From the NCBI RefSeq assembly GCF_003003285.1, contig NZ_PVTP01000008.1, positions 62,001-126,000 on the forward strand: a stretch of 64,000 bases of DNA, given 5' to 3'. This document shows positions 38,073 to 46,616 of this stretch, piece after piece. Each line of letters begins with the position of its first letter. Positions within the stretch are counted from its first letter, which is position 1. A program made the translations under genes and the position numbers. The DNA comes from Yoonia maritima. GTDB taxonomy: Bacteria; Pseudomonadota; Alphaproteobacteria; Rhodobacterales; Rhodobacteraceae. The notes under the pieces were generated by a model, which was not told where the DNA came from, ran no database searches, and saw nothing but the letters and a program-made list of their open reading frames with translations.

Positions 38073-39167
38073 GTGGAACCCATCGCCCGCAATATTATCC
38101 AGACCCTTGAAGGCCAAAACTTGATATCGCGCACAGATATTGTGAACGGCTCAACAGTTTTTCTGATGGGGCGGCAGCGGAATCGGTTCTTTGTTTTTAA
38201 GCAACTTCATGGGCGGTCATTTTTTATCAAACAGGCGCATGAAGGCGAGGCGGGCACATTTGAATCCGTGACGACCGAAGCGAAAATTTACCAAGCCGTA
38301 GCAACGAAACCCGCATTCGCGCACCTTTGCTCTGTGATGCCGCGTCTGCTGCATTTTGATCCAACGACCGCGTCGATGACGCTTGAACTTATTACAGACG
38401 CGGAAGACCTTGGGACGAAATCACGTCGCATTGGGCAGATTACACCAACGCAAGCCGCGCAGATGGGCGTTATCGCAGCCCACTATCATGATATTCCGCG
38501 CTCTGAGATCGCCGATCTTGGCATCGCATTCGAAGAAAAACCGCATTGGATATTCCGCCTAAACGAAGAACCCAGCCCATTGTCGTCGCTAAAAGGTCGC
38601 AGTAAAGCGAGCGCCGAAATCATCGATATGATTATGGCGCAGCCTGACCTTGGTAAGTGCCTTGAGCGGTCCAAAAAGAATTGGAATTCGCAATGCCTGA
38701 TCCATGCGGATTTCAAATGGGAAAACTTTCTTTGCGTATCTCCGAATGAAAACAACGAGGATGAAACGCTTAAAATTCTGGACTGGGAACGTGCCGATAT
38801 TGGCGACCCGGCGTGGGATGTGGGGTGTGGGCTGGCTGCATTTGTTATTCATCGGGCGATGAAAGCACCTGTAATAGATGGGGAAACATTCGATATGCGT
38901 CAATCCTTTGCTGAAATGCGCGCATTTTGGGATGGGTACATCAGTAAGGGCACTATGACCGGTCAAGATTTGGAAACCTTTTGCGCCAAATCCATTGATA
39001 TGATGGCCGCACGGCTGTTGGTTGCCGCATATGAGCATTGCTATGGCGTGGATAGCGCGCCGCCACTTGCAATTGCATTAGTGCAGTTGGCAAAGATGCT
39101 TTCTGGGTCGCAGGCCTATGATGTTTATGGAAAGATACTATTACAAACGTCTCGGCGCGCAGCATGA
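38073..39167 (+). CDS. APH-type kinase, probable lanthipeptide Ser/Thr kinase (LanK-like, class V)
   Basis: A 364-residue protein of the aminoglycoside phosphotransferase fold. Lys53 (FFIKQA) is the probable ATP Lys; His211-Ala-Asp213 to Asn218 (LIHADFKWENF) is the Brenner/catalytic loop; Asp237-Trp-Glu (ILDWERADIGDPAWDVG) binds magnesium. The GTG at 38073 has TAAGGA upstream. In class V lanthipeptide pathways a kinase of this fold phosphorylates precursor Ser/Thr, and a HopA1-domain protein then eliminates the phosphate. Here the next two genes are exactly HopA1 and LanC types, with 4-nt overlaps, so I assign the same role. An antibiotic-resistance kinase is less likely given the context. 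Confidence 0.82.
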   Translation: MEPIARNIIQTLEGQNLISRTDIVNGSTVFLMGRQRNRFFVFKQLHGRSFFIKQAHEGEAGTFESVTTEAKIYQAVATKPAFAHLCSVMPRLLHFDPTTASMTLELITDAEDLGTKSRRIGQITPTQAAQMGVIAAHYHDIPRSEIADLGIAFEEKPHWIFRLNEEPSPLSSLKGRSKASAEIIDMIMAQPDLGKCLERSKKNWNSQCLIHADFKWENFLCVSPNENNEDETLKILDWERADIGDPAWDVGCGLAAFVIHRAMKAPVIDGETFDMRQSFAEMRAFWDGYISKGTMTGQDLETFCAKSIDMMAARLLVAAYEHCYGVDSAPPLAIALVQLAKMLSGSQAYDVYGKILLQTSRRAA

Positions 39168-40153
39168 AGAACCTGTTGCAAACATTCGTGGCCAGCGTTC
39201 GCCTACAAGATGATGGGCAGATCATTTTTCTGGGTCATCCGGCTCAAGAGTCCGCGACGCCTGATGCCAATCCGGCGCAGCGGTTAACAGAAATGGTCTA
39301 CAAATATCTATACACGCATCCAGATGGTCAGATTGCCGATGCTTTTCAGGCGACGCCTTCGGATGACGGCCTTATTGCTAAGATTTCAGAAGCTAACGCA
39401 ACCAAACGGACGGTTCAGGATGGTTGGATCGTGCGCACCCCGCAAGCCGATGGTGCGGTTATCGCGGAACGGTATGGGGCGGTGCGCAAGTTTGTAGCAG
39501 GGCAGTATTTGGCCGATCCAGATGCAACACCAATCCGACAGGGATCGCCTGTAACCGTAACCCATCTTGCAGGTTCCAAAACGCTGCAGCCGGGATTTTT
39601 CCACATTTTCGGGCAAGAGCAGTTGGATATTGCCGAATTGGCCAAGGTCGTTCGGCTTTATTTCAACCTCGCATCCCCACAATCGGCAGCCCCGGTTGCA
39701 AAGCTCTTGTCTGAAACGCTGAATGAATATGGCATTCCCTTTACCTATAAAACGGCGGTGCGCGTTTGCGATTATTCACGTTCTGATACTGCAGTGCTGT
39801 ATCTGCCGAAACGCGTATTCGAAGTTAGCGCCATGGTGATTTCGCGAAAATTGAGCGCGTTGAAGCCATTGTTAGATCCATCCCCGCCCACGTTTACCAA
39901 ACCAATTGCGCATGGCATCGGCCTTGCAGAGGACCCAGCAGATGCGGTCAGTTTTGGCGCTTCGCGCAGCGGTTTGGTGGCGCAGGCGATGCTGCGTGCC
40001 CAAAATGGTGATGCCATTTGCCCGACACGGTTTTGGGACGCATTTACCGATTTCTGCGCGCTAGAAAATTTGGATATCAATCGGCTGTATCTAAATCCGG
40101 GTTCGACAGACACTTACGACCTGCCCAGTTTCCAATCCGAGATAGTAAAATGA
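39164..40153 (+). CDS. HopA1-family protein, probable phospho-Ser/Thr lyase (LanY-like, class V)
   Basis: A 329-residue protein of the T3SS effector HopA1 family. Diagnostic-looking segments are GFFHIFGQEQ, VRLYFNL and the later LNEYGIPFTYKTAVRVCDYSRSDTAVLYLPK, with the pattern FYHxFG, RxYxNL, ADxxVLY known in this family. In class V lanthipeptide and thioviridamide-type clusters, HopA1 proteins act with an APH-type kinase to make dehydroamino acids. The gene overlaps both neighbours by ATGA, so all three enzymes are made together. The lyase role is inferred from family and context. Despite the family name no secretion signal is implied. Confidence 0.78.
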   Translation: MKNLLQTFVASVRLQDDGQIIFLGHPAQESATPDANPAQRLTEMVYKYLYTHPDGQIADAFQATPSDDGLIAKISEANATKRTVQDGWIVRTPQADGAVIAERYGAVRKFVAGQYLADPDATPIRQGSPVTVTHLAGSKTLQPGFFHIFGQEQLDIAELAKVVRLYFNLASPQSAAPVAKLLSETLNEYGIPFTYKTAVRVCDYSRSDTAVLYLPKRVFEVSAMVISRKLSALKPLLDPSPPTFTKPIAHGIGLAEDPADAVSFGASRSGLVAQAMLRAQNGDAICPTRFWDAFTDFCALENLDINRLYLNPGSTDTYDLPSFQSEIVK

Positions 40154-41427
40154 ACGACGAACAGACGTTAGGCGCCGCATTTGGCATTGGGAAGGCGCTT
40201 GTTCGGGATGCGATTTGGGATCAAGATCGGTGCAACTGGCTTGGGCCTATGAATGATACGTTTCTTGGGTCGATGCTGTCGGGGTATGGGTCGCTTGGCC
40301 CCAGTATTTACGACGGCACCGCTGGAATTGCGTTGTTCTTGGCGCAGCTTGGCAAGATAACGGGCGACCCCATTGTGACCCGCACTGCATTGGGTGCGAT
40401 TAACCACGCAACGTCGCGGTATTCCGATTGCCCGGACACGGTTTCATTGTCGTTTTATACCGGCCAAGTCGGGGTAGGTTATGCTGCCATCACGATTGGT
40501 CAGCTTATGGATCAACCAGCGTTGGTTGATTCAGGTAAGCGGATTATTGTTGATGTGCTTAGCGCCGATTTACAGGGTAAATGCGTGCTGGACGTGATGT
40601 TGGGCGTGTCGGCATCCATTCCAGCGATCATTTCTTTGGAAGACACCCTTGGCCGGGATGTGATCAAGGCCCCATTGTTAGCTTGGGGCGACAAAATCCT
40701 TAACCTTGCGACCGAAGACGACGCTGGCCTATCGTGGAACACAACATCCGAGATGCAAGTGAACGCAAGCGGCGCTGATTGGATGGAACCATCATCGACG
40801 GCCAAGCCCAACCTGTTGGGATACGGTCATGGTGCATGCGGTATCGGGCTTGCGTTGCTGGAACTTGGCATTGCGTTCGATGTTCCGGCGATGGTTAGTG
40901 CCGGGAAACGCGCCTTTGACTATGAAAGTCATTGGTTTGATGATGCGCAGCAAAGCTGGCCAGACTTACGGTATCACGGCGATACGACGGCAACTGGCCG
41001 GACCGAGGTCGCGTGGTGCCACGGATCAACCGGTATTGGCCTTGCCCGGTTACGGGCCTTTGCATTGACAGGGGACCCTGTTTTTCAAGCCGAGGCAAAG
41101 ACAGCATCGCGGCTTACGCAACAGACGCTGATGACACGACTGAAACCACAGACAAACATGTGTTTATGTCATGGGGTTTGTGGTGATGTAGAATTGTTTA
41201 TCAATGATCATGACACGCTGTCAGGCGACGAAGATCTGGTCGTCGGTGCGGTGCAGGATTTCATTGCCAATACCTTTGTCGATGCAGATCGACCATTCCC
41301 TTACGGCGGTGGTGACCGGCATCAACCGCCGGGGTTCATGCTTGGTTTGGCGGGCACCGGGTACGCGCTGTTGCGCACTATGAACACTGGAAAACCACCA
41401 TCATTATTGTGTGTCGGTAACGGATAG
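40150..41427 (+). CDS. LanC-like cyclase
   Basis: A 425-residue alpha-toroid protein of the LanC-like family. The repeats with G-x-x-G-I motifs are YDGTAGIALFLAQLG, GYGHGACGIGLALLELG, CHGSTGIGLARL and LCHGVCGDVEL, plus LGLAGTGYALLR at the end. Zinc ligands are intact: Cys290 (AWCHG) and Cys340-His341 (LCHG), with His227 (YGHG) as a probable catalytic base. It should add Cys thiols to dehydroamino acids of the precursor to form lanthionine and methyllanthionine rings. The start at 40150 overlaps the HopA1 gene; an upstream frame extension has no support. It ends the cluster at a hairpin. Separate LanC, HopA1 and kinase proteins distinguish the system from fused class III/IV synthetases. Confidence 0.85.
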   Translation: MNDEQTLGAAFGIGKALVRDAIWDQDRCNWLGPMNDTFLGSMLSGYGSLGPSIYDGTAGIALFLAQLGKITGDPIVTRTALGAINHATSRYSDCPDTVSLSFYTGQVGVGYAAITIGQLMDQPALVDSGKRIIVDVLSADLQGKCVLDVMLGVSASIPAIISLEDTLGRDVIKAPLLAWGDKILNLATEDDAGLSWNTTSEMQVNASGADWMEPSSTAKPNLLGYGHGACGIGLALLELGIAFDVPAMVSAGKRAFDYESHWFDDAQQSWPDLRYHGDTTATGRTEVAWCHGSTGIGLARLRAFALTGDPVFQAEAKTASRLTQQTLMTRLKPQTNMCLCHGVCGDVELFINDHDTLSGDEDLVVGAVQDFIANTFVDADRPFPYGGGDRHQPPGFMLGLAGTGYALLRTMNTGKPPSLLCVGNG

Positions 41428-41449
41428 CTTGATCATATATCGTTTGAAA

Positions 41450-41482
41450 CCTAAGCCCCCGGATGTTTATTGGCGGCTTAGG
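41450..41482. terminator. Hairpin between LanC and RraA-like genes
   Basis: CCTAAGCC and GGCTTAGG arms (8 bp, with two more inner G-C pairs after a mismatch) between convergent genes. There is no clear T run in either direction. Confidence 0.55.
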
Positions 41483-41492
41483 AACACAACAG

Positions 41493-42203
41493 TTACCGGT
41501 TGTTTGCCTTACGCCAAACCTTGAAATCATCGCTATGTTTGTCTTGGGTGCAAGGGTACAGGCCGATGATCGCTTCGCCGTCTTTGACCCGTTCGACCAC
41601 GAAATCTTCGTAGGCGGACATTTCGACGGCTTCGTTTGCTACTTCTTCCGCCAGGTGCGCCGGGATCACGATGACGCAATCGGCGTCGCCAACGATGATA
41701 TCGCCGGGGAACACGGGTGCGTCGCCGCAACCGATCGGTTCATTGATGGCGATGGCTTCGTTGTTGGTCAGGTTTGTGGGGCTGGATGGCCGTGTGTGGT
41801 AGGCTGGAATGTCTAGTTCCGCGATCACCGCCGCATCACGAAAACCGCCGTCTGTCACAACACCAGCGCCGCCACGTTTCATCAGCCGCGTGATCAGAAT
41901 ATCACCTGCAGATGCGGCGTCAGCCTGTTTGCGACTATCCATGACAAGCACGGCACCTTTTGGGCAGGTTTCAATTGCGACCCGCTGGGGGTGCTCTGGA
42001 TTGCGGAATTCGGCAAGCGTATTGCGGTCTTCGCGGGCGGGCATGTAGCGCAGCGTGAATGCTGGGCCGACCATGTTTTTGCCTTTCCAGCCAACTGGAT
42101 TAACACCTTGAATCACCTGATGGCGCAGTCCGCGTTTGAAAAGGGCGGTTGCCAGCGTTGCGACTGAAACGCCCATTAGCTTTTCGCGTGTTTCATTATT
42201 CAT
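41493..42203 (-). CDS. RraA-like protein (HMG/CHA aldolase or demethylmenaquinone methyltransferase family)
   Basis: A 236-residue protein of the RraA-like family. GPAFTLRY, the central GDILITRLMKRGGAGVVTDGGFRD (metal and substrate loop with G-x-R/D), PVFPGDIIVGDADCVIVIP and the following EEVANEAVEM match. Family members include 4-hydroxy-4-methyl-2-oxoglutarate aldolases and RNase E regulators. It lies 5 nt after the semialdehyde dehydrogenase gene in a pentonate catabolic operon; RraA-like proteins are often annotated in such sugar acid clusters, where their reaction is unsettled. It could be an aldolase or a decarboxylase acting on a 2-keto acid. Confidence 0.82.
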   Translation of the reverse strand: MNNETREKLMGVSVATLATALFKRGLRHQVIQGVNPVGWKGKNMVGPAFTLRYMPAREDRNTLAEFRNPEHPQRVAIETCPKGAVLVMDSRKQADAASAGDILITRLMKRGGAGVVTDGGFRDAAVIAELDIPAYHTRPSSPTNLTNNEAIAINEPIGCGDAPVFPGDIIVGDADCVIVIPAHLAEEVANEAVEMSAYEDFVVERVKDGEAIIGLYPCTQDKHSDDFKVWRKANNR

Positions 42204-42208
42204 CTGGT

Positions 42209-43729
42209 TTATCCTTGTCCAAGATCGTCAGGCAAAACGCCCGCTGGCATGTTCTGGTAGCAAACGGGGCGTAGGAAACGGCGAATGGCCATTGTACCGA
42301 CGGATGTTGCGCCAAAGTTTGTTGATGCAGGGTAGGGACCGCCGTGAACCATCGTGTCTGAGACCTCGACCCCGGTTGGAAAGCCGTTGGCCAGCACGCG
42401 ACCTGCTTTGCGTTCAAGCACAGGAACTAGCGCACGGGCGGCGTCTGTGTCGCCGTCATCCATGTGGATCGTGCAGGTCAGTTGCCCCTCAAGCGCGCGT
42501 GCGACTTGCTGCATTTCTTGCAGGTCTTTCACAATGACAACCATGCCGAGGGGACCGAAAACCTCTTCGCCAAGTTCGGCATTCGCAAGCCAGTCAGCAC
42601 TTGTTGTCACAAACAGATAAGGTGTTGCGTTGCGCAAGTCACACGATGTGGACAGCACGCTGCGCACACCTGCAGAGGCGGCGATCCGGTCGCGTCCGGC
42701 GCGGTAGGCCGCTGCGATCCCGTCGGTTAGCATGACTTGGGCGTCTGTTTCACCCAGTACCTTTGCGGCTGTGTCGACATAGGCTTGGGCCTCTGGGCTG
42801 TCGATCACGACCGAAATACCCGGGTTGGTGCAAAACTGCCCGGCACCCATTGTCAACGATCCTGCCCAACCTGTCGCGATGTCATTGCCGCGTGCGGTCA
42901 TCGCATTGGGCAGCAGGAACATGGGGTTCACGCTGCCTAATTCGCCGAAAAAGGGGATGGGTTCGGGGCGTTGCGCACATAGATCAAACAGCGCACGCCC
43001 ACCGGCAAGTGATCCGGTAAACCCGACGGCCTTGATCAGAGGGTGTTGGACCAGCGATTGTCCCACATCGCGTTTACCACCTTGGATCAGTGAAAATACA
43101 CCTGCGTGCAGGCCGCATTTTTGGATCGCGGCATGGATCGCTTCGGCGACGATTTCGCCGGTGCCGGGATGCGCGCTGTGGCCTTTGACAACGACAGGGC
43201 AACCCGCCGCAAGGGCAGAGGCCGTGTCGCCACCCGCTGTCGAAAACGCGAGCGGAAAGTTGGATGCGCCAAAAACTGCGACAGGACCAACGGGGCGTTG
43301 CATCAGCCGTAATTCAGGGCGGGGTAGGGGTGCGCGATCAAGAAGCGATGCGTCAAAACGACGATCCAAATAATCGCCATCCAGAATATGCTGCGCGAAT
43401 AGTCGTAGCTGGCCAACCGTCCGGCCGCGTTCGCCAATCAGACGGGTTTCTGGCAGGCCGGTTTCTTGGGTTCCAATCTGAGTGATCGCGTCGCCGCGTG
43501 CGTCGATTTCATCAGCGATGGCGTTTAAAAACGCCGCACGATCCGCACGAGAGCTATAGCCGTATGACCAAAACGCATCTTCGGCGGCCTTTGCGGCCTG
43601 ATCCACCAGATCAGGGGTGCCAACGCAAAACGCATGTGCATCCCCATGCGCGGGTTCAGAGTTGAATTTTTGATCGGTAGCGACCCAAGCGCCCGCGATC
43701 AGATGTTTGCCGTGTGGAACAAAGCTCAT
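42209..43729 (-). CDS. Alpha-ketoglutaric semialdehyde (2,5-dioxopentanoate) dehydrogenase
   Basis: A 506-residue aldehyde dehydrogenase of the KGSADH type. FGASNFPLAFSTAGGDTASALAAG binds NAD(P), VKGHSAHPGT carries the cofactor Lys, the catalytic Glu is in FGELGSVNP and the catalytic Cys in GAGQFCTNPG. EVFGPLGMVV is the C-terminal landmark. It oxidises 2,5-dioxopentanoate to 2-oxoglutarate, the last step of non-phosphorylating pentose (L-arabinose, D-xylose) and of some hexarate or hydroxyproline pathways. Genes for a pentonate dehydratase and a DHDPS-family dehydratase precede it in the same operon. Confidence 0.88.
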   Translation of the reverse strand: MSFVPHGKHLIAGAWVATDQKFNSEPAHGDAHAFCVGTPDLVDQAAKAAEDAFWSYGYSSRADRAAFLNAIADEIDARGDAITQIGTQETGLPETRLIGERGRTVGQLRLFAQHILDGDYLDRRFDASLLDRAPLPRPELRLMQRPVGPVAVFGASNFPLAFSTAGGDTASALAAGCPVVVKGHSAHPGTGEIVAEAIHAAIQKCGLHAGVFSLIQGGKRDVGQSLVQHPLIKAVGFTGSLAGGRALFDLCAQRPEPIPFFGELGSVNPMFLLPNAMTARGNDIATGWAGSLTMGAGQFCTNPGISVVIDSPEAQAYVDTAAKVLGETDAQVMLTDGIAAAYRAGRDRIAASAGVRSVLSTSCDLRNATPYLFVTTSADWLANAELGEEVFGPLGMVVIVKDLQEMQQVARALEGQLTCTIHMDDGDTDAARALVPVLERKAGRVLANGFPTGVEVSDTMVHGGPYPASTNFGATSVGTMAIRRFLRPVCYQNMPAGVLPDDLGQG

Positions 43730-43738
43730 GGTTTACGC

Positions 43739-44632
43739 CTATGCCAGTTTGTTGTGCTGAAGGAATTTCATCATCTGCGCCTGCTGCGCATCGGTCAGAG
43801 GCCAAGCCGAAGGCGGTCTGGTTGGGCCACAATCATGGCCGGTTGCGATCAACGCAGCTTTGACACCAGTGACGTTTGTACCGTTCAGTTCTTCGGCGCG
43901 GATGTCTTCGAATGGGATCATATCCGCGATCAGGTTTTGCGCTGCGGCATAGTCGCCCGCAGCCAAGGCACCGTGGATTGCCATTGACCGATCTGGCCAA
44001 ATGTTGATTAGTCCTGATGTAAACCCGCGCGCACCGACGGCATACATTGGGGGCGCCCAGACCTCGGCCAGGCCACAAACCCATGTGATTGACGGATCAC
44101 AGGCTGCAATGGCTTTCGACAGATTCATGATATTGGGCGTCGCCCATTTCACGCCCTTTACGCCTTCAACATCACAAAGCGCGCGGATGCCGTCGATACC
44201 GATGGCGTCATTGCGCAGGTATAGCATGATCGGCAGTCCGCCAGATGCTTTGCTGATTTGTTTCACGTATTCCACCGTACCGCGTGGCGCCACAAAGGGA
44301 TCGGGCGGCTGATGGATCATCAGCGCTGCGGCACCGGCTTCGGCGGATACTTCGGCCAGCTTACAGGCGTCACGAATGCTGCGGCCAATTCCAGCAAGAA
44401 CCGGCGCACGATCATCTGTCATTGCACAGACCTCGCGGGCCATGGTGCAGGCTTCATCCGTGGTAAGGGCGTAAAATTCGCCAGTGTTGCCGTTGACCAC
44501 GGGCATATGCATGCCCGCGCCAATCGCACGATCAATGATCGGCGATAGCTTTTCAGGGGCGATGCTTCCCGCCGCGTCGTATGGCGTTGCCAAGATACCG
44601 GAAATCCCTGCCAGTGCGTTATTTAGATTCAT
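43739..44632 (-). CDS. DHDPS/KdgD-family enzyme, probable 2-keto-3-deoxypentonate dehydratase
   Basis: A 297-residue class I aldolase-fold lyase. GNTGEFYALT corresponds to the carboxylate-binding G-N/T-T-G-E motif, LYLRNDAIG contains the catalytic Tyr region and KGVKWATPN the Schiff-base Lys. The ATG at 44632 has an AAGGA site at a proper distance; the ATG at 44641 directly abuts that site. Next to a pentonate dehydratase and a 2-oxoglutarate semialdehyde dehydrogenase, it most likely dehydrates 2-keto-3-deoxy-pentonate (L-KDA type, EC 4.2.1.43). A related 5-dehydro-4-deoxyglucarate dehydratase activity is the main alternative. Confidence 0.82.
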   Translation of the reverse strand: MNLNNALAGISGILATPYDAAGSIAPEKLSPIIDRAIGAGMHMPVVNGNTGEFYALTTDEACTMAREVCAMTDDRAPVLAGIGRSIRDACKLAEVSAEAGAAALMIHQPPDPFVAPRGTVEYVKQISKASGGLPIMLYLRNDAIGIDGIRALCDVEGVKGVKWATPNIMNLSKAIAACDPSITWVCGLAEVWAPPMYAVGARGFTSGLINIWPDRSMAIHGALAAGDYAAAQNLIADMIPFEDIRAEELNGTNVTGVKAALIATGHDCGPTRPPSAWPLTDAQQAQMMKFLQHNKLA

Positions 44633-44643
44633 TGTTGTCATCC

Positions 44644-46386
44644 TTAGAAAATATCAGGCTCGCCCGCAGCCGGGCCGAAATCACGTTCGAGAAAGTCAAA
44701 GTCACAACCTTTGTCTGCCTGCTGAATGTGTCGAGAGAACATATAACCATAGCCGCGTTGGAACCGGGCTGGGGGCTGTTTCCATGCCGCGCGGCGGCGT
44801 TCGATTTCCTCGTCAGAGACAAGCATATCTAAACGCCGATTTGGCATATCGAGCTTTACGATGTCACCGGTTTTAAGCAACGCAAGTGGCCCGCCAACAA
44901 AGCTTTCTGGGGCGACGTGCAGAACGCATGCCCCATAAGACGTCCCTGACATCCGCGAATCTGAAATCCGCAGCATGTCGCGGTGACCCTGTTTGATCAG
45001 CGCCTTGGGGATCGGCAGCATGCCCCATTCAGGCATCCCCGGCCCACCTTGCGGGCCTGCATTGCGCAAGACCAAGACGGTTTCTGGCGTGACATCTAGG
45101 TCTTCGTCGTCGATCGCGGCTTTCATTTCTGGATAGCTGTCGAACACCAGCGCCGGGCCTTCGTGTTCATAGTATTTTGGATCACAGGCCGCTGGTTTGA
45201 TCACCGCACCATCTGGGCACAGATTGCCGCGCAACAGCGCAAGCGATCCTTCGTGGTAAACCGGGTTTGAAAGCGGTCGAATAACGTCATCGTTATAAAC
45301 AACAGCGCCTTTTAATCCGTCGGCCAGCGTTTTGCCGGTGACTGTGATGCAAGTCGTGTCCAGACGTTCTTCAATCTGTTTCATCAGTGCGCGTAGGCCG
45401 CCCGCGAAATAGAAATCCTCCATCAGGTAGTCTTTGCCTGACGGGCGCACGTTGGCGATCAACGGGGTAGAGCGCCCCAATGCGTCCAGATCATCCAGTG
45501 TCAGTTCAACGCCTGCGCGGCGTGCCATTGCGATCAGGTGCACCACTGCGTTGGTTGAGCACCCGGTCGCCATCGCAACGATCGCCGCGTTTTTCACCGA
45601 TGCATCTGTGATGATGTCTGAAGGTTTTAGGTCTTCCCACACCATATCAACGATGCGGCGGCCCGAATCTGACCCAAGGCGCTGGTGTCCGCTATCTGCT
45701 GCTGGGATCGAAGACGCCCCCGGCAGGGTTAACCCCATTGCATCCGTAATCGCGGTCATGGTGGATGCGGTGCCCATGGTCATACAGGTGCCCGCTGATC
45801 GCGCGATGCCGCCTTGGACGCCCAACCATTCAGAGTCTGAGATGTTACCAGCGCGGCGTTCATCCCAATATTTCCAAGCGTCAGAGCCTGACCCTAACGT
45901 CTTGCCAGCGAAGTTCCCGCGTAACATAGGCCCGGCAGGCAGGAATATCATTGGCACGCCAGCGGTGATCGCACCCATGACTAGACCGGGCGTGGTTTTA
46001 TCGCACCCTCCCATCAACACCACACCATCAAGCGGGTGTGAGCGGATCATCTCTTCGGTCTCCATCGCGAGCATGTTGCGGTAAAGCATGGATGTTGGCT
46101 TGGTGAAGGATTCGTCGACCGACAAGGAAGGGAGTTCCACCGGAAATCCGCCCGCCTGCAGAACGCCGCGTTTGACGTCTTTGACGCGTTCAGGAAAGTG
46201 GGAATGACAGGAATTCAGTTCAGACCACGTGTTCAAAACCCCAATAATTGGGCGGTCGCGATATTCTACATCGGTATAGCCCAATTGCATCATCCGTGAA
46301 CGGTGGCCAAAGGACCGCAGATCGTCCGGCGCAAACCAACGCGCACTGCGCAACTGTTCGGGTGTTATTCTTTTTGTTTTGGTCAA
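44644..46386 (-). CDS. IlvD/Edd-family pentonate dehydratase (L-arabinonate dehydratase-like)
   Basis: A 580-residue dehydratase. The proposed start is TTG at 46386, because GGAGG lies 6 nt before it and the resulting N-terminus (TKTKRITPEQLRSARWF) matches the family; longer readings upstream have no site. LNTWSELNSCHSHF, GGCDKTTPG, AGTCMTMGTASTM and ATGCSTNAVVHL contain the Fe-S Cys (three positions) and active residues. GMPEWGMLPIPKALIKQG fits sugar acid dehydratases rather than IlvD proper. The pair with a DHDPS enzyme and semialdehyde dehydrogenase indicates L-arabinonate, D-fuconate or xylonate as substrate. Confidence 0.88.
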   Translation of the reverse strand: MTKTKRITPEQLRSARWFAPDDLRSFGHRSRMMQLGYTDVEYRDRPIIGVLNTWSELNSCHSHFPERVKDVKRGVLQAGGFPVELPSLSVDESFTKPTSMLYRNMLAMETEEMIRSHPLDGVVLMGGCDKTTPGLVMGAITAGVPMIFLPAGPMLRGNFAGKTLGSGSDAWKYWDERRAGNISDSEWLGVQGGIARSAGTCMTMGTASTMTAITDAMGLTLPGASSIPAADSGHQRLGSDSGRRIVDMVWEDLKPSDIITDASVKNAAIVAMATGCSTNAVVHLIAMARRAGVELTLDDLDALGRSTPLIANVRPSGKDYLMEDFYFAGGLRALMKQIEERLDTTCITVTGKTLADGLKGAVVYNDDVIRPLSNPVYHEGSLALLRGNLCPDGAVIKPAACDPKYYEHEGPALVFDSYPEMKAAIDDEDLDVTPETVLVLRNAGPQGGPGMPEWGMLPIPKALIKQGHRDMLRISDSRMSGTSYGACVLHVAPESFVGGPLALLKTGDIVKLDMPNRRLDMLVSDEEIERRRAAWKQPPARFQRGYGYMFSRHIQQADKGCDFDFLERDFGPAAGEPDIF

Positions 46387-46419
46387 TTGATCCTCCGCAC
46401 CTTTCGGCATTTTCCATTT

Positions 46420-46435
46420 ATGTATGCGCAAACAT
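46420..46435. promoter_or_regulatory. LacI-type operator candidate, dehydratase side
   Basis: ATGTATGCGCAAACAT is a 16-bp near palindrome with a central GC, as in LacI/GalR operators. It is 34 bp upstream of the dehydratase TTG, in the region between the two divergent operons. Confidence 0.6.
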
Positions 46436-46528
46436 TTTAAGAGGTCAACGACATTTCCGTCATTTATTGCAATAGTTAGGTTTTTAATTGATTGGGTTGA
46501 CAGCGGTATCAACTTCGTGTTGGAAAAT

Positions 46529-46544
46529 ATGTATGCGCTTTCAT
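46529..46544. promoter_or_regulatory. LacI-type operator candidate, transporter side
   Basis: ATGTATGCGCTTTCAT repeats the first ten bases of the site at 46420 and keeps the terminal CAT. It is 73 bp before the tctC start, so one regulator (LacI at 49.7 kb) may control both operons. Confidence 0.5.
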
Positions 46545-46616
46545 AATGCGCACTGGACAGCTGGAGATGTCCGACACTATTAAACAAAACGGCCCCAAGG
46601 CCGCTGGGAGGAAACA

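Noticed and set aside
38073..39167. Aminoglycoside resistance kinase
   Set aside because: The fold is shared, but ATGA coupling to HopA1 and LanC genes after a RiPP precursor makes a lanthipeptide kinase much more likely.
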